Positions 25,303 to 33,389 of a stretch of 64,000 nucleotides of DNA are shown one piece after another. The DNA comes from Parapusillimonas granuli. GTDB taxonomy: Bacteria; Pseudomonadota; Gammaproteobacteria; Burkholderiales; Burkholderiaceae_B. The stretch spans positions 372,001 to 436,000 of the forward strand of contig NZ_JACCEM010000003.1 in NCBI RefSeq assembly GCF_013416525.1, written 5' to 3'. The position numbers were made by a program, and so were the translations under genes. Below the pieces are notes generated by a model. That model had not been told where the DNA came from and did no database searches. It saw only the letters and a program-made list of their open reading frames with translations. Position 1 is the first letter of the stretch. Every line of letters begins with the position of its first letter.

Positions 25303-26667
25303 ATGAGCACACTGAGCGCCATACAAAACCGCGATATCGACCATCACCTGCACCCCTACACCAATGCCGTCAAGCACCGGCAAATAGGCCCCCGCGTCAT
25401 CGAGCGCGGCGAAGGCATCTATGTATACGATGACCAGGGCCGCAAATACATCGAAGGCATGGCCGGCCTCTGGAGCGTGGCGGTCGGCTTCAACGAGCGG
25501 CGGCTCATGGATGCCGCCGCGCGCCAGATGGAGAAGCTGCCCTACTACCACACCTTCACCCACAAGACGCACACGCCTTCGGTCGAGCTCGCCGAAAAGC
25601 TCGTGCAGCTGACGCAGGGCCGCATGCGGGCCGCCTTCTTCACGAACTCCGGCTCCGAGGCCAACGACACCGTCATCAAGATGGTCTGGTACTACAACAA
25701 CGCCCTGGGCCGCAGCCAAAAGAAGAAGATCATCGCCCGCAACCGGGGCTATCACGGCGTGACGGTCGCCGCGGCCAGCCTCACCGGCCTCGCGCCCAAC
25801 CATCGCGGCTTCGACCTGCCCCTGCCGCAAATGAAGCACGTCGCCTGCCCGCACTTCTATCGCGAAGGCAAGGAAGGCGAAACGCAGCAGGATTTTGCCA
25901 CCCGCATGGCCGAAGAGCTCGAAACCCTGATCCTGAACGAAGGGCCGGACACCGTGGCCGCCTTCATCGGCGAACCCGTCATGGGCGCCGGCGGCGTCAT
26001 CGTGCCGCCCGAAACCTATTGGGACAAAATCCAGGCGGTATGCCGCAAGTACGACGTGCTGGTGATCGCCGACGAAGTCATCACCGGCTTCGGCCGCCTG
26101 GGCACCATGTTCGGCTCGCAGAAGTTCGGCATCGAACCCGACATCATGGTGCTGTCCAAGCAGATCACCTCGTCCTACCTGCCGCTCGCCGCTGTGTTGC
26201 TGGGCGACAAGGTGCATTCCGCCATCACCCGGTATTCGGGCGAACTCGGCACTTTCGGCCATGGCTACACCACCAGCGGGCACCCCGTGGCCACCGCCGT
26301 CGCGCTCGAAAACATACGCATCATCGAAGAGAAAAACCTGGTCGAAAACGCCGCCCGCGTGGGCGAAGTGCTGCAGTCCTCGCTGCGCGCGCTGAGCGAC
26401 CACCCCCTGGTCGGGGAAGTGCGCGGCACGGGCCTGATCGCCGCCGTGGAACTGGTGGCCGACAAGGCCGGCCGCGTGCCTTTCGACCCGCTCGGCAAGG
26501 CGGGTGCGGCGGTCTACGAGGCGGCGCACGAGCACGGGCTGATCGTGCGCGGCATCCAGGACAGCATCGCGTTCTGCCCGCCGCTCATCATCACGGAAGC
26601 GGAAGTCAAGGACATGGTCGGAAGGTTCGTCGACACGCTGGAAAACGTCAAACCCCAGCTTCTTTGA
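25303..26667 (+). CDS. Class III aminotransferase, amine:pyruvate type
   Basis: PLP enzyme of 454 residues. Seen: HLHPYTNAVKH near the N-terminus, IEGMAGLWSVAVG, TNSGSEANDTVIKMVWYYNNALGR (114-137), GYHGVTVAAASLTG, IADEVITGFGRLGT with Asp257 and LSKQITSSYLPLAA with Schiff-base Lys286. This subgroup includes putrescine:pyruvate and other omega-amine transaminases. It follows the GGT-like gene by 58 bases and precedes a thiamine-diphosphate enzyme. A route of amide hydrolysis, transamination and 2-oxo acid or aldehyde handling is a reasonable inference. Confidence 0.92.
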   Translation: MSTLSAIQNRDIDHHLHPYTNAVKHRQIGPRVIERGEGIYVYDDQGRKYIEGMAGLWSVAVGFNERRLMDAAARQMEKLPYYHTFTHKTHTPSVELAEKLVQLTQGRMRAAFFTNSGSEANDTVIKMVWYYNNALGRSQKKKIIARNRGYHGVTVAAASLTGLAPNHRGFDLPLPQMKHVACPHFYREGKEGETQQDFATRMAEELETLILNEGPDTVAAFIGEPVMGAGGVIVPPETYWDKIQAVCRKYDVLVIADEVITGFGRLGTMFGSQKFGIEPDIMVLSKQITSSYLPLAAVLLGDKVHSAITRYSGELGTFGHGYTTSGHPVATAVALENIRIIEEKNLVENAARVGEVLQSSLRALSDHPLVGEVRGTGLIAAVELVADKAGRVPFDPLGKAGAAVYEAAHEHGLIVRGIQDSIAFCPPLIITEAEVKDMVGRFVDTLENVKPQLL

Positions 26668-26713
26668 TCTTGGCGCGCTCCCACTCCCGATATTGTCGAT
26701 CTCATGGAACATT

Positions 26714-28273
26714 ATGAACGGTGCAGATAGCCTTTGCGACACCCTGCTGGCCAACGACGTGGACGTCTGTTTCGCCAACCCGGGCACTTCTGAAATGCAT
26801 TTCGTGGCCGCGCTGGACCGGAAACCGCGCATGCGCTGCGTGCTCGGCCTGTTCGAAGGCGTCGTCACCGGCGCCGCCGACGGGTATGCGCGCATGGCGG
26901 ACAAGCCCGCGGCGACTTTGCTGCACCTGGGCCCCGGCCTGGGCAACGGCCTGGCCAACCTGCACAATGCCCGGCGCGCCCGCGTGCCCATGATCAACAT
27001 CGTGGGCGACCACGCCACGTATCACCTGCAATACGACGCCCCGCTCACCAGCGACATCGAGGCGCTGGCCGGGCCCATGTCGCACTGGGTCAGGCGCACG
27101 CCCGATGCGCAATCGGTCAGCGCCGACGCCGCGGAAGCGGTGCGCGTGGCGTGCCGGGCGCCGGGCCAGGTCGCCACCCTGATCCTCCCGGCCGATGCCG
27201 CCTGGACCGATCTTCCGTCCGGCACGCCGGCGCCGGTGCGCGCCCGGGTCGACCCGCCCGGCAAGACCTCGGCCGAATCCATCAGCGCCGCGGCCCGGGC
27301 CATACGTTCGGGCCAGGCCACCGTGCTGCTATTGGGCGGCGCCGCGCTCAGGGGCAGAGCCTTGGCCGCCGCCGGGCGCATCGCCCACGCAACCGGCGTC
27401 AGGCTGGTCGCAGAAACCTCCAATCGCCGGGTCGAGCGCGGCCGGACCCGCCCGCCCGTGGCGCGGCTGCCTTATCCCGTCGACCTGGCGCTGGATAGCC
27501 TCAAAGACGCCAAGCACTTGCTGCTGGCCGGGTCGCGCGCGCCAATCGCATTCTTCGCCTATCCCGGCAAGCCCAGCAAGCTCGCGCCCGAAGACTGCGC
27601 CATCCTGACCCTGGCAGCCCCCGACCAGGACATGGACCACGCCCTGGAGTGGCTGGCCGACGAATTGGGAATCGCCGCCAGCGCCCCGCAACTGGCCGCG
27701 CCCGCTCCTTCCGCCGACATCCCCGTCAGCGGCCGCCTGACCGGCGCCGCGGTGAACATGGTGCTGGCCAGCCGGCTTCCCGAGCACGCCATCGTGTGCG
27801 ATGAATCGATTACCCAGGGGCGTGAATTTCCCGTGCACAGCGCCGCCAGCGCTCCGCACGACTGGCTGCAGCTTACCGGCGGCGCCATCGGCATAGGCCT
27901 GCCCCTGGCCACCGGCGCGGCCGTTGCGTGCCCCGACCGGAAAGTCATCACCCTGCAGGCGGACGGCAGCGGCATGTACACCGTCCAGGCGCTCTGGACG
28001 CAGGCGCGCGAGAATCTCGATTGCCTGACCATCATCCTGGCCAACCGTTCCTATGCGACGCTGTACGGCGAAATGAAGAACGTTGGCGTCGCCGATCCGG
28101 GCCGGAACGCCAGGCGCATGCTGGACCTGCACGAACCGCCCATAGACTGGGTGGGCTTGTCGCGCAGCCTGGGCGTCGAGGCCGTGCGCGCCGACACCGT
28201 GGAAGACTTCATCCGTTGCCTGCAGGCCGGCCTGGCGCGCAAGGGGCCGTTCCTGATCGAAGCCTTGATTTGA
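26714..28273 (+). CDS. Thiamine-diphosphate enzyme, acetolactate synthase/benzoylformate decarboxylase superfamily
   Basis: A 519-residue protein with the three-domain ThDP fold. The N-terminal PYR domain has FANPGTSEMHFVAALD and LFEGVVTGAADGYARM, whose Glu activates the cofactor; the central domain spans about 185-330; and the PP domain has LQADGSGMYTVQALWTQAREN, which binds Mg and diphosphate. The ATG at 26714 fits the family N-terminus better than 26693. Annotated relatives are called acetolactate synthase large subunit, but no small subunit is present, so decarboxylation or carboligation of a catabolic 2-oxo acid is more likely than valine synthesis. Confidence 0.88.
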   Translation: MNGADSLCDTLLANDVDVCFANPGTSEMHFVAALDRKPRMRCVLGLFEGVVTGAADGYARMADKPAATLLHLGPGLGNGLANLHNARRARVPMINIVGDHATYHLQYDAPLTSDIEALAGPMSHWVRRTPDAQSVSADAAEAVRVACRAPGQVATLILPADAAWTDLPSGTPAPVRARVDPPGKTSAESISAAARAIRSGQATVLLLGGAALRGRALAAAGRIAHATGVRLVAETSNRRVERGRTRPPVARLPYPVDLALDSLKDAKHLLLAGSRAPIAFFAYPGKPSKLAPEDCAILTLAAPDQDMDHALEWLADELGIAASAPQLAAPAPSADIPVSGRLTGAAVNMVLASRLPEHAIVCDESITQGREFPVHSAASAPHDWLQLTGGAIGIGLPLATGAAVACPDRKVITLQADGSGMYTVQALWTQARENLDCLTIILANRSYATLYGEMKNVGVADPGRNARRMLDLHEPPIDWVGLSRSLGVEAVRADTVEDFIRCLQAGLARKGPFLIEALI

Positions 28274-28342
28274 TTCGGCGGGCGGCGCGTTTCCCCTGGC
28301 TTCGCCCTGATCGCCATCGGATGCCGTTTGCCGGCCGCCCGG

Positions 28343-29539
28343 TCACTGGCGCATCGCCCACCCCAGGCGTCTTGCTCCTTCCTTGATCTCGTCCACCGTC
28401 GGGGTCGCATAAGAAAGCCGCATGGCGGTGGCCTTCGCCTCGCCCGGGTAGAATGCCGCCCCGGGCACGTAGACGACGCCGCCGTCGACGGCGGCCTGGA
28501 ACAGGCGAGAGGCATCGACCTCGGGCGCGCAGGCGGCCCACAAGAACATGCCCCCCTTGGGCTCGACGAAGCTCAGGCCGTCGCCGGCTTCGGCGCGCAG
28601 CGATTGCGTCAGCGCCTGCAGGCGCCGGCCGTATTCCGCGCGTGCGCGTTCCACCGTGGGCGCATACCGGCCGCCGGCAAGGTATTGGAGCGCCACGGCC
28701 TGCGCCAGCGGCGAAGTGCACAGGTCGGTGACCTGCTTGGCCACCGTGCAGCGCCGGAGTATTTCCGGCGGCGCCAGCATCCAGCCGACGCGCAAGCCCG
28801 GCGCCACGGTCTTGGACAGGCTGGAAAGGTACAGCACCGGGTTGTCTTTGCCGGCCGCCTGGCCCGCCGCATACACGGGAGGCGGGGCCTGCTCGCCGAA
28901 ATGCAGCTCGCCGTAGGGGTCGTCCTCGATGATCAGAAAGCCGTAGCGCAACGCCAGCTGCACCAAGGCCTGGCGGCGGGACGCCGTCATCAGGGTGCCG
29001 GAGGGGTTGGAGAAATTCGGCACCGTGTACAGCAGCTTGGGCCGGTCCGCCGGCGCGGCGGTTTCCAGCTGATGCCGCAAGCGATCGACGTCCAGCCCTT
29101 CCGCATCGACGGGGACTTCGTGGATGCGGGCCTGCGCCAGGCGCAGGGCCTGGATCGCCGCAGGGTAGGCCGGGGTTTCCACATAGACCGGCGCGCCCGG
29201 CTCGATGAAAATGCGGACCAGCAGATCGAAAGCCTGCTGCGAACCGGTGGTGATCAGCACATCCGGCGCGTCGCAGGCGATGCCGCGCGCTCCGCACAGC
29301 TGCGCGATGGCCTGCCGCAGCGCGGGCGTTCCTTCCGTCGCCCCGTATTGCAGGCTGCCGGCCGGGTCGGCCAGCGCGCGCTGCGCGGCCGCTTGCAGGC
29401 CCTCCGCGTCGAACAGGCTGGGCGAAGGGTATCCGCCCGCGAACGAGATCATGCCCGGCCGGCTCAGATAAGGAAATAGCTCGCGGATGGGCGAACCGGT
29501 GGGGGCGATATAACTGGAAGCGAAACCGATGGATGTCAT
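28343..29539 (-). CDS. Class I/II aminotransferase, 2-aminoadipate aminotransferase (LysN)-like
   Basis: A 398-residue fold-type I aminotransferase. It opens with SSYIAPTGSPIRELFPYLSR and FAGGYPSPSLFD, then has LQYGATEGTPALRQAI, TTGSQQAFDLL, NFSNPSGTLM, IIEDDPYGEL (Asp207, Tyr209) and YLSSLSKTVAPGLRVGW with Schiff-base Lys243. These resemble LysN/KAT II-type enzymes and the catalytic half of MocR proteins, but there is no DNA-binding domain. The start at 29539 matches the family; the open frame upstream lies in the promoter gap. Divergence from an AmaB-type dehydrogenase suggests 2-aminoadipate to 2-oxoadipate conversion in lysine breakdown. Confidence 0.88.
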   Translation of the reverse strand: MTSIGFASSYIAPTGSPIRELFPYLSRPGMISFAGGYPSPSLFDAEGLQAAAQRALADPAGSLQYGATEGTPALRQAIAQLCGARGIACDAPDVLITTGSQQAFDLLVRIFIEPGAPVYVETPAYPAAIQALRLAQARIHEVPVDAEGLDVDRLRHQLETAAPADRPKLLYTVPNFSNPSGTLMTASRRQALVQLALRYGFLIIEDDPYGELHFGEQAPPPVYAAGQAAGKDNPVLYLSSLSKTVAPGLRVGWMLAPPEILRRCTVAKQVTDLCTSPLAQAVALQYLAGGRYAPTVERARAEYGRRLQALTQSLRAEAGDGLSFVEPKGGMFLWAACAPEVDASRLFQAAVDGGVVYVPGAAFYPGEAKATAMRLSYATPTVDEIKEGARRLGWAMRQ

Positions 29540-29590
29540 GAAGGGTTCCCAAGGTCTGGATGAGGGGCGAGCCCGGGCGTTCACCTGCAA

Positions 29591-29618
29591 TGGCAAATCC
29601 TCTTCGCGCGATTTGCCA
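29591..29618. promoter_or_regulatory. Inverted repeat TGGCAAAT-N12-ATTTGCCA between divergent lysine genes
   Basis: Perfect 8-bp arms (29591-29598 and 29611-29618) in the 216-base gap between the LysN-like and AmaB-like genes. It could be a shared operator. No regulator gene is adjacent, so the protein that would bind is unknown. Confidence 0.45.
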
Positions 29619-29755
29619 AGCAGGCATTGTGCCAGTTCGCAGCGGGAAAGTGTCGCCTGGCGCAACACCGCGGCCGCTGTTTGTCGCTTGGCCTGCGGCG
29701 GCCCATCGCGGATACTACAAGTCAATCTATCCTCTATACATATAAAGGATGCGTT

Positions 29756-31246
29756 ATGGTCGACAATTTGCTAGCCAGCCTCGGCGTGGAGCGATCCGCC
29801 TACACCATGGGGTCCCATCCCGTCCATACTCCCATCGATGGAAGCCGCATCGCTTCGGTCCGGCTCGATACGCCGGCCGACGTGGCGGCCAAGATCGCCC
29901 AGGCCCGACAGGCATTCGACGCCTGGCGCGCAGTGCCCGCTCCCCGGCGTGGAGAACTGCTGCGCGTGTTCGGTGAAGTCCTGCGCCGCAACAAGCAGGC
30001 GCTGGGGGAACTGGTGTCGTGGGAAGCCGGCAAGATCACCCAGGAAGGGCTGGGCGAAGTACAGGAAATGATCGATATCTGCGACTTCGCCGTCGGCTTG
30101 TCGCGCCAACTGTACGGCCTGACCATCGCGTCCGAGCGTCCGGGCCACCACATGCGCGAAACCTGGCATCCCCTGGGCGTGGTGGGCGTGATCAGCGCAT
30201 TCAATTTTCCGGTCGCCGTCTGGGCGTGGAATACGACGCTCGCCCTGGTCGCCGGCAACGCGGTGATCTGGAAGCCGTCCGAAAAAACCCCGCTTGCCGC
30301 ACTGGCCAGCCAGGCATTGCTGCAGCAGGCCATGCGCGAGCACGGCGATGTTCCCCAATGGCTCAGCCAGGTCTGCGTGGGCGATCGGGCGGCGGGGCTG
30401 GCGCTGGTGGACGATCCCAGGGTGGCCTTGGTCAGCGCGACCGGCAGCACGCGCATGGGGCGGGAGGTCGGCCCGCGCGTGGCGGCACGCTTCGGGCGCA
30501 GCATCCTCGAACTGGGCGGCAACAACGCCATGATTCTCGCGCCGAGCGCGGACCTGGACCTGGCGGTGCGCGCCATTCTATTCGCGGCGGTGGGCACGGC
30601 GGGGCAGCGCTGCACCACCTTGCGCCGCCTGATCGCCCATGAATCCGTCCGGGACGAAATCGTGGCGCGCTTGAAATCGGCTTATGCCAAGGTGCGCATC
30701 GGGCATCCCTTGCAAGGAAATCTGGTCGGGCCCCTGATCGACAAGGCGGCCTACGAGGCCATGCAAAACGCCCTGTCGCAGGCGCGGCAGGAAGGCGGCA
30801 AGGTACACGGCGGCGAGCGCCGGCTGAGCGACGAATACCCAGACGCGTATTACGTATCCCCCGCCCTCGTCGAAATGCCGGGGCAGACCGACGTGGTGCG
30901 CCATGAAACCTTTGCGCCCATTCTCTACGTCATGCCGTACAGCGACTTTGCCGAGGCGATTCGCTTGAACAACGAAGTGCCGCAAGGCCTGTCTTCCTGC
31001 GTCTTCACGACCGACCTGCGCGAAGCGGAGCTGTTCCAGAGCGCGCTGGGCAGCGATTGCGGCATCGCGAACGTCAACATAGGCACCAGCGGCGCCGAAA
31101 TCGGCGGAGCCTTCGGCGGGGAAAAGGAAACCGGCGGGGGGCGTGAATCCGGGTCCGACGCCTGGAAGGCGTATATGCGGCGCCAGACCAATACCGTCAA
31201 TTACTCCCGTGAACTGCCATTGGCGCAGGGGATCAGTTTTGATTGA
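29756..31246 (+). CDS. amaB: L-2-aminoadipate-6-semialdehyde / piperideine-6-carboxylate dehydrogenase (ALDH7, AmaB type)
   Basis: A 496-residue aldehyde dehydrogenase. Active-site parts are ISAFNFP with Asn150, the cofactor-site lysine in WKPSEKTP, LELGGNNA with Glu252 and GTAGQRCTT with nucleophile Cys286. The N-terminal HPVHTPIDGSRIAS and WEAGKITQEGLGEVQEMID are very close to what I recall of Pseudomonas AmaB, which oxidises the semialdehyde to 2-aminoadipate in the pipecolate branch of lysine catabolism. The ATG at 29756 follows AAAGGA. Its divergent neighbour is a 2-aminoadipate aminotransferase-like gene, which would perform the next step. Confidence 0.9.
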   Translation: MVDNLLASLGVERSAYTMGSHPVHTPIDGSRIASVRLDTPADVAAKIAQARQAFDAWRAVPAPRRGELLRVFGEVLRRNKQALGELVSWEAGKITQEGLGEVQEMIDICDFAVGLSRQLYGLTIASERPGHHMRETWHPLGVVGVISAFNFPVAVWAWNTTLALVAGNAVIWKPSEKTPLAALASQALLQQAMREHGDVPQWLSQVCVGDRAAGLALVDDPRVALVSATGSTRMGREVGPRVAARFGRSILELGGNNAMILAPSADLDLAVRAILFAAVGTAGQRCTTLRRLIAHESVRDEIVARLKSAYAKVRIGHPLQGNLVGPLIDKAAYEAMQNALSQARQEGGKVHGGERRLSDEYPDAYYVSPALVEMPGQTDVVRHETFAPILYVMPYSDFAEAIRLNNEVPQGLSSCVFTTDLREAELFQSALGSDCGIANVNIGTSGAEIGGAFGGEKETGGGRESGSDAWKAYMRRQTNTVNYSRELPLAQGISFD

Positions 31247-31347
31247 AAAGGCATGACGACGCCCATGGCGCCGCCGGAGCATGAGCCGTCAAGCAGCGAT
31301 CTGTTGCATAATCCGGCCTGCTACGAATGCATAGAAGGAGATCACGC

Positions 31348-32346
31348 ATGACCAAGCAGTTCGGCTTCAAAGCCATCCGGAACATGTTCACAGGCGGTTT
31401 GCTGTCGGCGGCGGTCGCGGCCGTGGCGGTGTGGCCCGCCGCGGCGCATGCCGACGAATATCCGTCCAAGCCCATCAAGCTCATCGTCCCTTTCGCCGCG
31501 GGCGGCGGCAACGACGGCATCGCGCGTACCCTGGGCCAGCTGCTGTCCACCTCGCTCAAGCAGCCGGTCGTCATCGAGAACCGTCCCGGCGCGGGCGGGA
31601 AGCTGGGCGTCGAGATCGGCCTTCGGGCGGAGCCGGACGGCTACACGCTCACCTTGATATCGAACAGCTATTCGGTCAATCCCAGCCTGTACAAGCTGCC
31701 GTTCGATCCGGTGCACGACATGACGCCCATCGGGATGATCGCCAAGGCGCCTTTCTTCCTGTCGGTCAACCCCGGCGTTCCGGCCAATAGCGTGCAGGAA
31801 CTGATCGCATTGGCCAAGCAGAAGCCGGGCGAACTGACCTACGCTTCGTCGGGCACGGGCGGCATATCGCATCTGGCCATGGAGCTCTTCCTCAAGACCG
31901 CCGGCATCTCCATGACGCACGTCCCCTACAAAGGTTCCGCGCCGGCGCTGACCGACACGGTCTCTGGGCAGGTGAACGCCATGCTGACCACGGCGGGGTC
32001 CACGCTGCCTTACCGGGAGGACAAGCGCTTGAAGGTCCTGGCGGTTACCCTGCCCGAGCGCGTGTCGTCCGCGACCGACATCCCCACCGTCCGCGAGGAA
32101 GGCGTTCCCTATGACGTCACCGTCTGGTACGGCATCATCGGGCCCAGAGGCATGCCGCCGGCGATTCAGGCCAAGCTCAACGAAGCCATCAACGCCGCCG
32201 TGAAGCAGGGCGAAATGGCGGACAGGCTGCGGACGACCGGAGAAGAATCCGCGCCCGGCAGCCCCGAGGCCTTCCGCGACCAGATCGTCAAGGAAATAAA
32301 GCTCTGGAGCGATGTCGTGCGCGACGCCGGCGTCACGGTGAACTGA
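31348..32346 (+). CDS. TctC/Bug-family periplasmic receptor
   Basis: A 332-residue receptor. The signal peptide ends near residue 34 (AAAHADEY). Bug motifs: YPSKPIKLIVPFAAGGGNDGIAR, VVIENRPGAGGKLGVEIG, PDGYTLTLISNSY and VPYKGSAPALTDTVSGQ. AAGGAG lies 7 bases before the ATG at 31348, ruling out the in-frame ATG at 31327. It starts 101 bases after amaB and may be co-transcribed, in which case a lysine-pathway compound is a possible ligand. It ends tail-to-tail with another Bug gene 10 bases away. Confidence 0.92.
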   Translation: MTKQFGFKAIRNMFTGGLLSAAVAAVAVWPAAAHADEYPSKPIKLIVPFAAGGGNDGIARTLGQLLSTSLKQPVVIENRPGAGGKLGVEIGLRAEPDGYTLTLISNSYSVNPSLYKLPFDPVHDMTPIGMIAKAPFFLSVNPGVPANSVQELIALAKQKPGELTYASSGTGGISHLAMELFLKTAGISMTHVPYKGSAPALTDTVSGQVNAMLTTAGSTLPYREDKRLKVLAVTLPERVSSATDIPTVREEGVPYDVTVWYGIIGPRGMPPAIQAKLNEAINAAVKQGEMADRLRTTGEESAPGSPEAFRDQIVKEIKLWSDVVRDAGVTVN

Positions 32347-32356
32347 GCCCGGGCCG

Positions 32357-33352
32357 TTACTGCGCGGCTATCCCGCCGCGCTTGATCACTTCGGTCCATT
32401 TCCGCACTTCGTCCTGGATCCGGCGTGCGAATTCGGCGGGCGTGCTGCCCACCGGGATGAACCCCATCTTGGTGAGCTTCCCGTGCATGTCGCCGGACCG
32501 TATCGACGCGGCAATGGTGGTGGACAGCTTCTGAATGATGTCGTCCGGCACGCCGGCCGGGGCGATCAGGCCGAATAGCGGCGTCAGGTCGACGCCGGGC
32601 AGGCCCAGCTCCGCAAAGCTCGGCACGTCGGGCAGCTGGTCCACGCGCTGGCTGGTGGTGACCGCAATGGCGCGCAGGCGCCCGGATTTGATATGTTCCA
32701 GCAGCGTGGGGACCGTGGCGAACGCGAATTGCACCTGGCCGCCAAGCAGGTCGGTGATGACGGTGCCGCCGCCGCGGTAAGGGATGTGCTGGATGTCGAT
32801 GCCGGCGTGCTGGCGCAATTGTTCGCCGGCCAGGTGCGGGCCGCTGCCGACTCCCGCCGAGCCATAGGACAAGGTGCCCGGATGCGCCTTGGCGAGCTCG
32901 ATGAACGATTTCAGGTCTTTGGCGGCGACGGACGGATGGACCACCATCACGAAGGGCGCGGTGGCGATCTGTGAAATGGGCTTGAAGTCCTTCAGCGTGT
33001 CGTAGGGAACTTCAGCGCCTCGCAGCCCTGGATTGATGACGAAGGCGGAATCCACCATGCCCAGCGTGTAGCCGTCCGGCTCCGACATGGCCAGCGCGCG
33101 CGTGCCGATCATCGTGCCGCCGCCGCCCCGGTTTTCCACGATGAACGGCTGGCCGAACGCTTTGGCCCATTCATCGGCGGCCATGCGCCCCAGATTGTCG
33201 GTCGCTGCGCCGGGCGGATAGGGAACCAGCACGCGCACCGGCTTGCCGGGGTAGCCGGCGGCGGCCTGAGCGGTGCGCGTCCAGGCGCCTGCCGCGGCGC
33301 CCAGCGTCAGGGCGGCGGCGCCAATTACGAACGAGCGGCGTCCAGTATTCAT
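32357..33352 (-). CDS. TctC/Bug-family periplasmic receptor with Tat-like signal
   Basis: A 331-residue receptor. The signal peptide begins MNTGRRSFVIGAAALTLG, with a twin-arginine followed by SFV, close to the Tat consensus, and ends near residue 31 (RTAQAA). Mature motifs: YPGKPVRVLVPYPPGAATDNLGR, IVENRGGGGTMIG, PDGYTLGMVD and IPYRGGGTVITDLLGGQ. AAGGAG precedes the ATG. It lies 37 bases downstream of an enolase-superfamily gene on the same strand, so both are probably in one operon and share a sugar-acid-like or carboxylate ligand. Confidence 0.92.
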   Translation of the reverse strand: MNTGRRSFVIGAAALTLGAAAGAWTRTAQAAAGYPGKPVRVLVPYPPGAATDNLGRMAADEWAKAFGQPFIVENRGGGGTMIGTRALAMSEPDGYTLGMVDSAFVINPGLRGAEVPYDTLKDFKPISQIATAPFVMVVHPSVAAKDLKSFIELAKAHPGTLSYGSAGVGSGPHLAGEQLRQHAGIDIQHIPYRGGGTVITDLLGGQVQFAFATVPTLLEHIKSGRLRAIAVTTSQRVDQLPDVPSFAELGLPGVDLTPLFGLIAPAGVPDDIIQKLSTTIAASIRSGDMHGKLTKMGFIPVGSTPAEFARRIQDEVRKWTEVIKRGGIAAQ

Positions 33353-33389
33353 CGATGTCTCCTTTCACCTTTCACGGTGTTTCTCGGTT

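Noticed and set aside
23052-27018. Two long minus-strand frames (711 and 616 codons) across the GGT-like and aminotransferase genes
   Set aside because: Antisense shadows; the plus-strand frames carry catalytic motifs of known families and operon spacing.
28279-28341. Terminator between the ThDP and LysN-like genes from arms CGGGCGGC and GCCGCCCG
   Set aside because: The arms are 47 bases apart and no T-run follows; chance pairing is likely in such GC-rich sequence.
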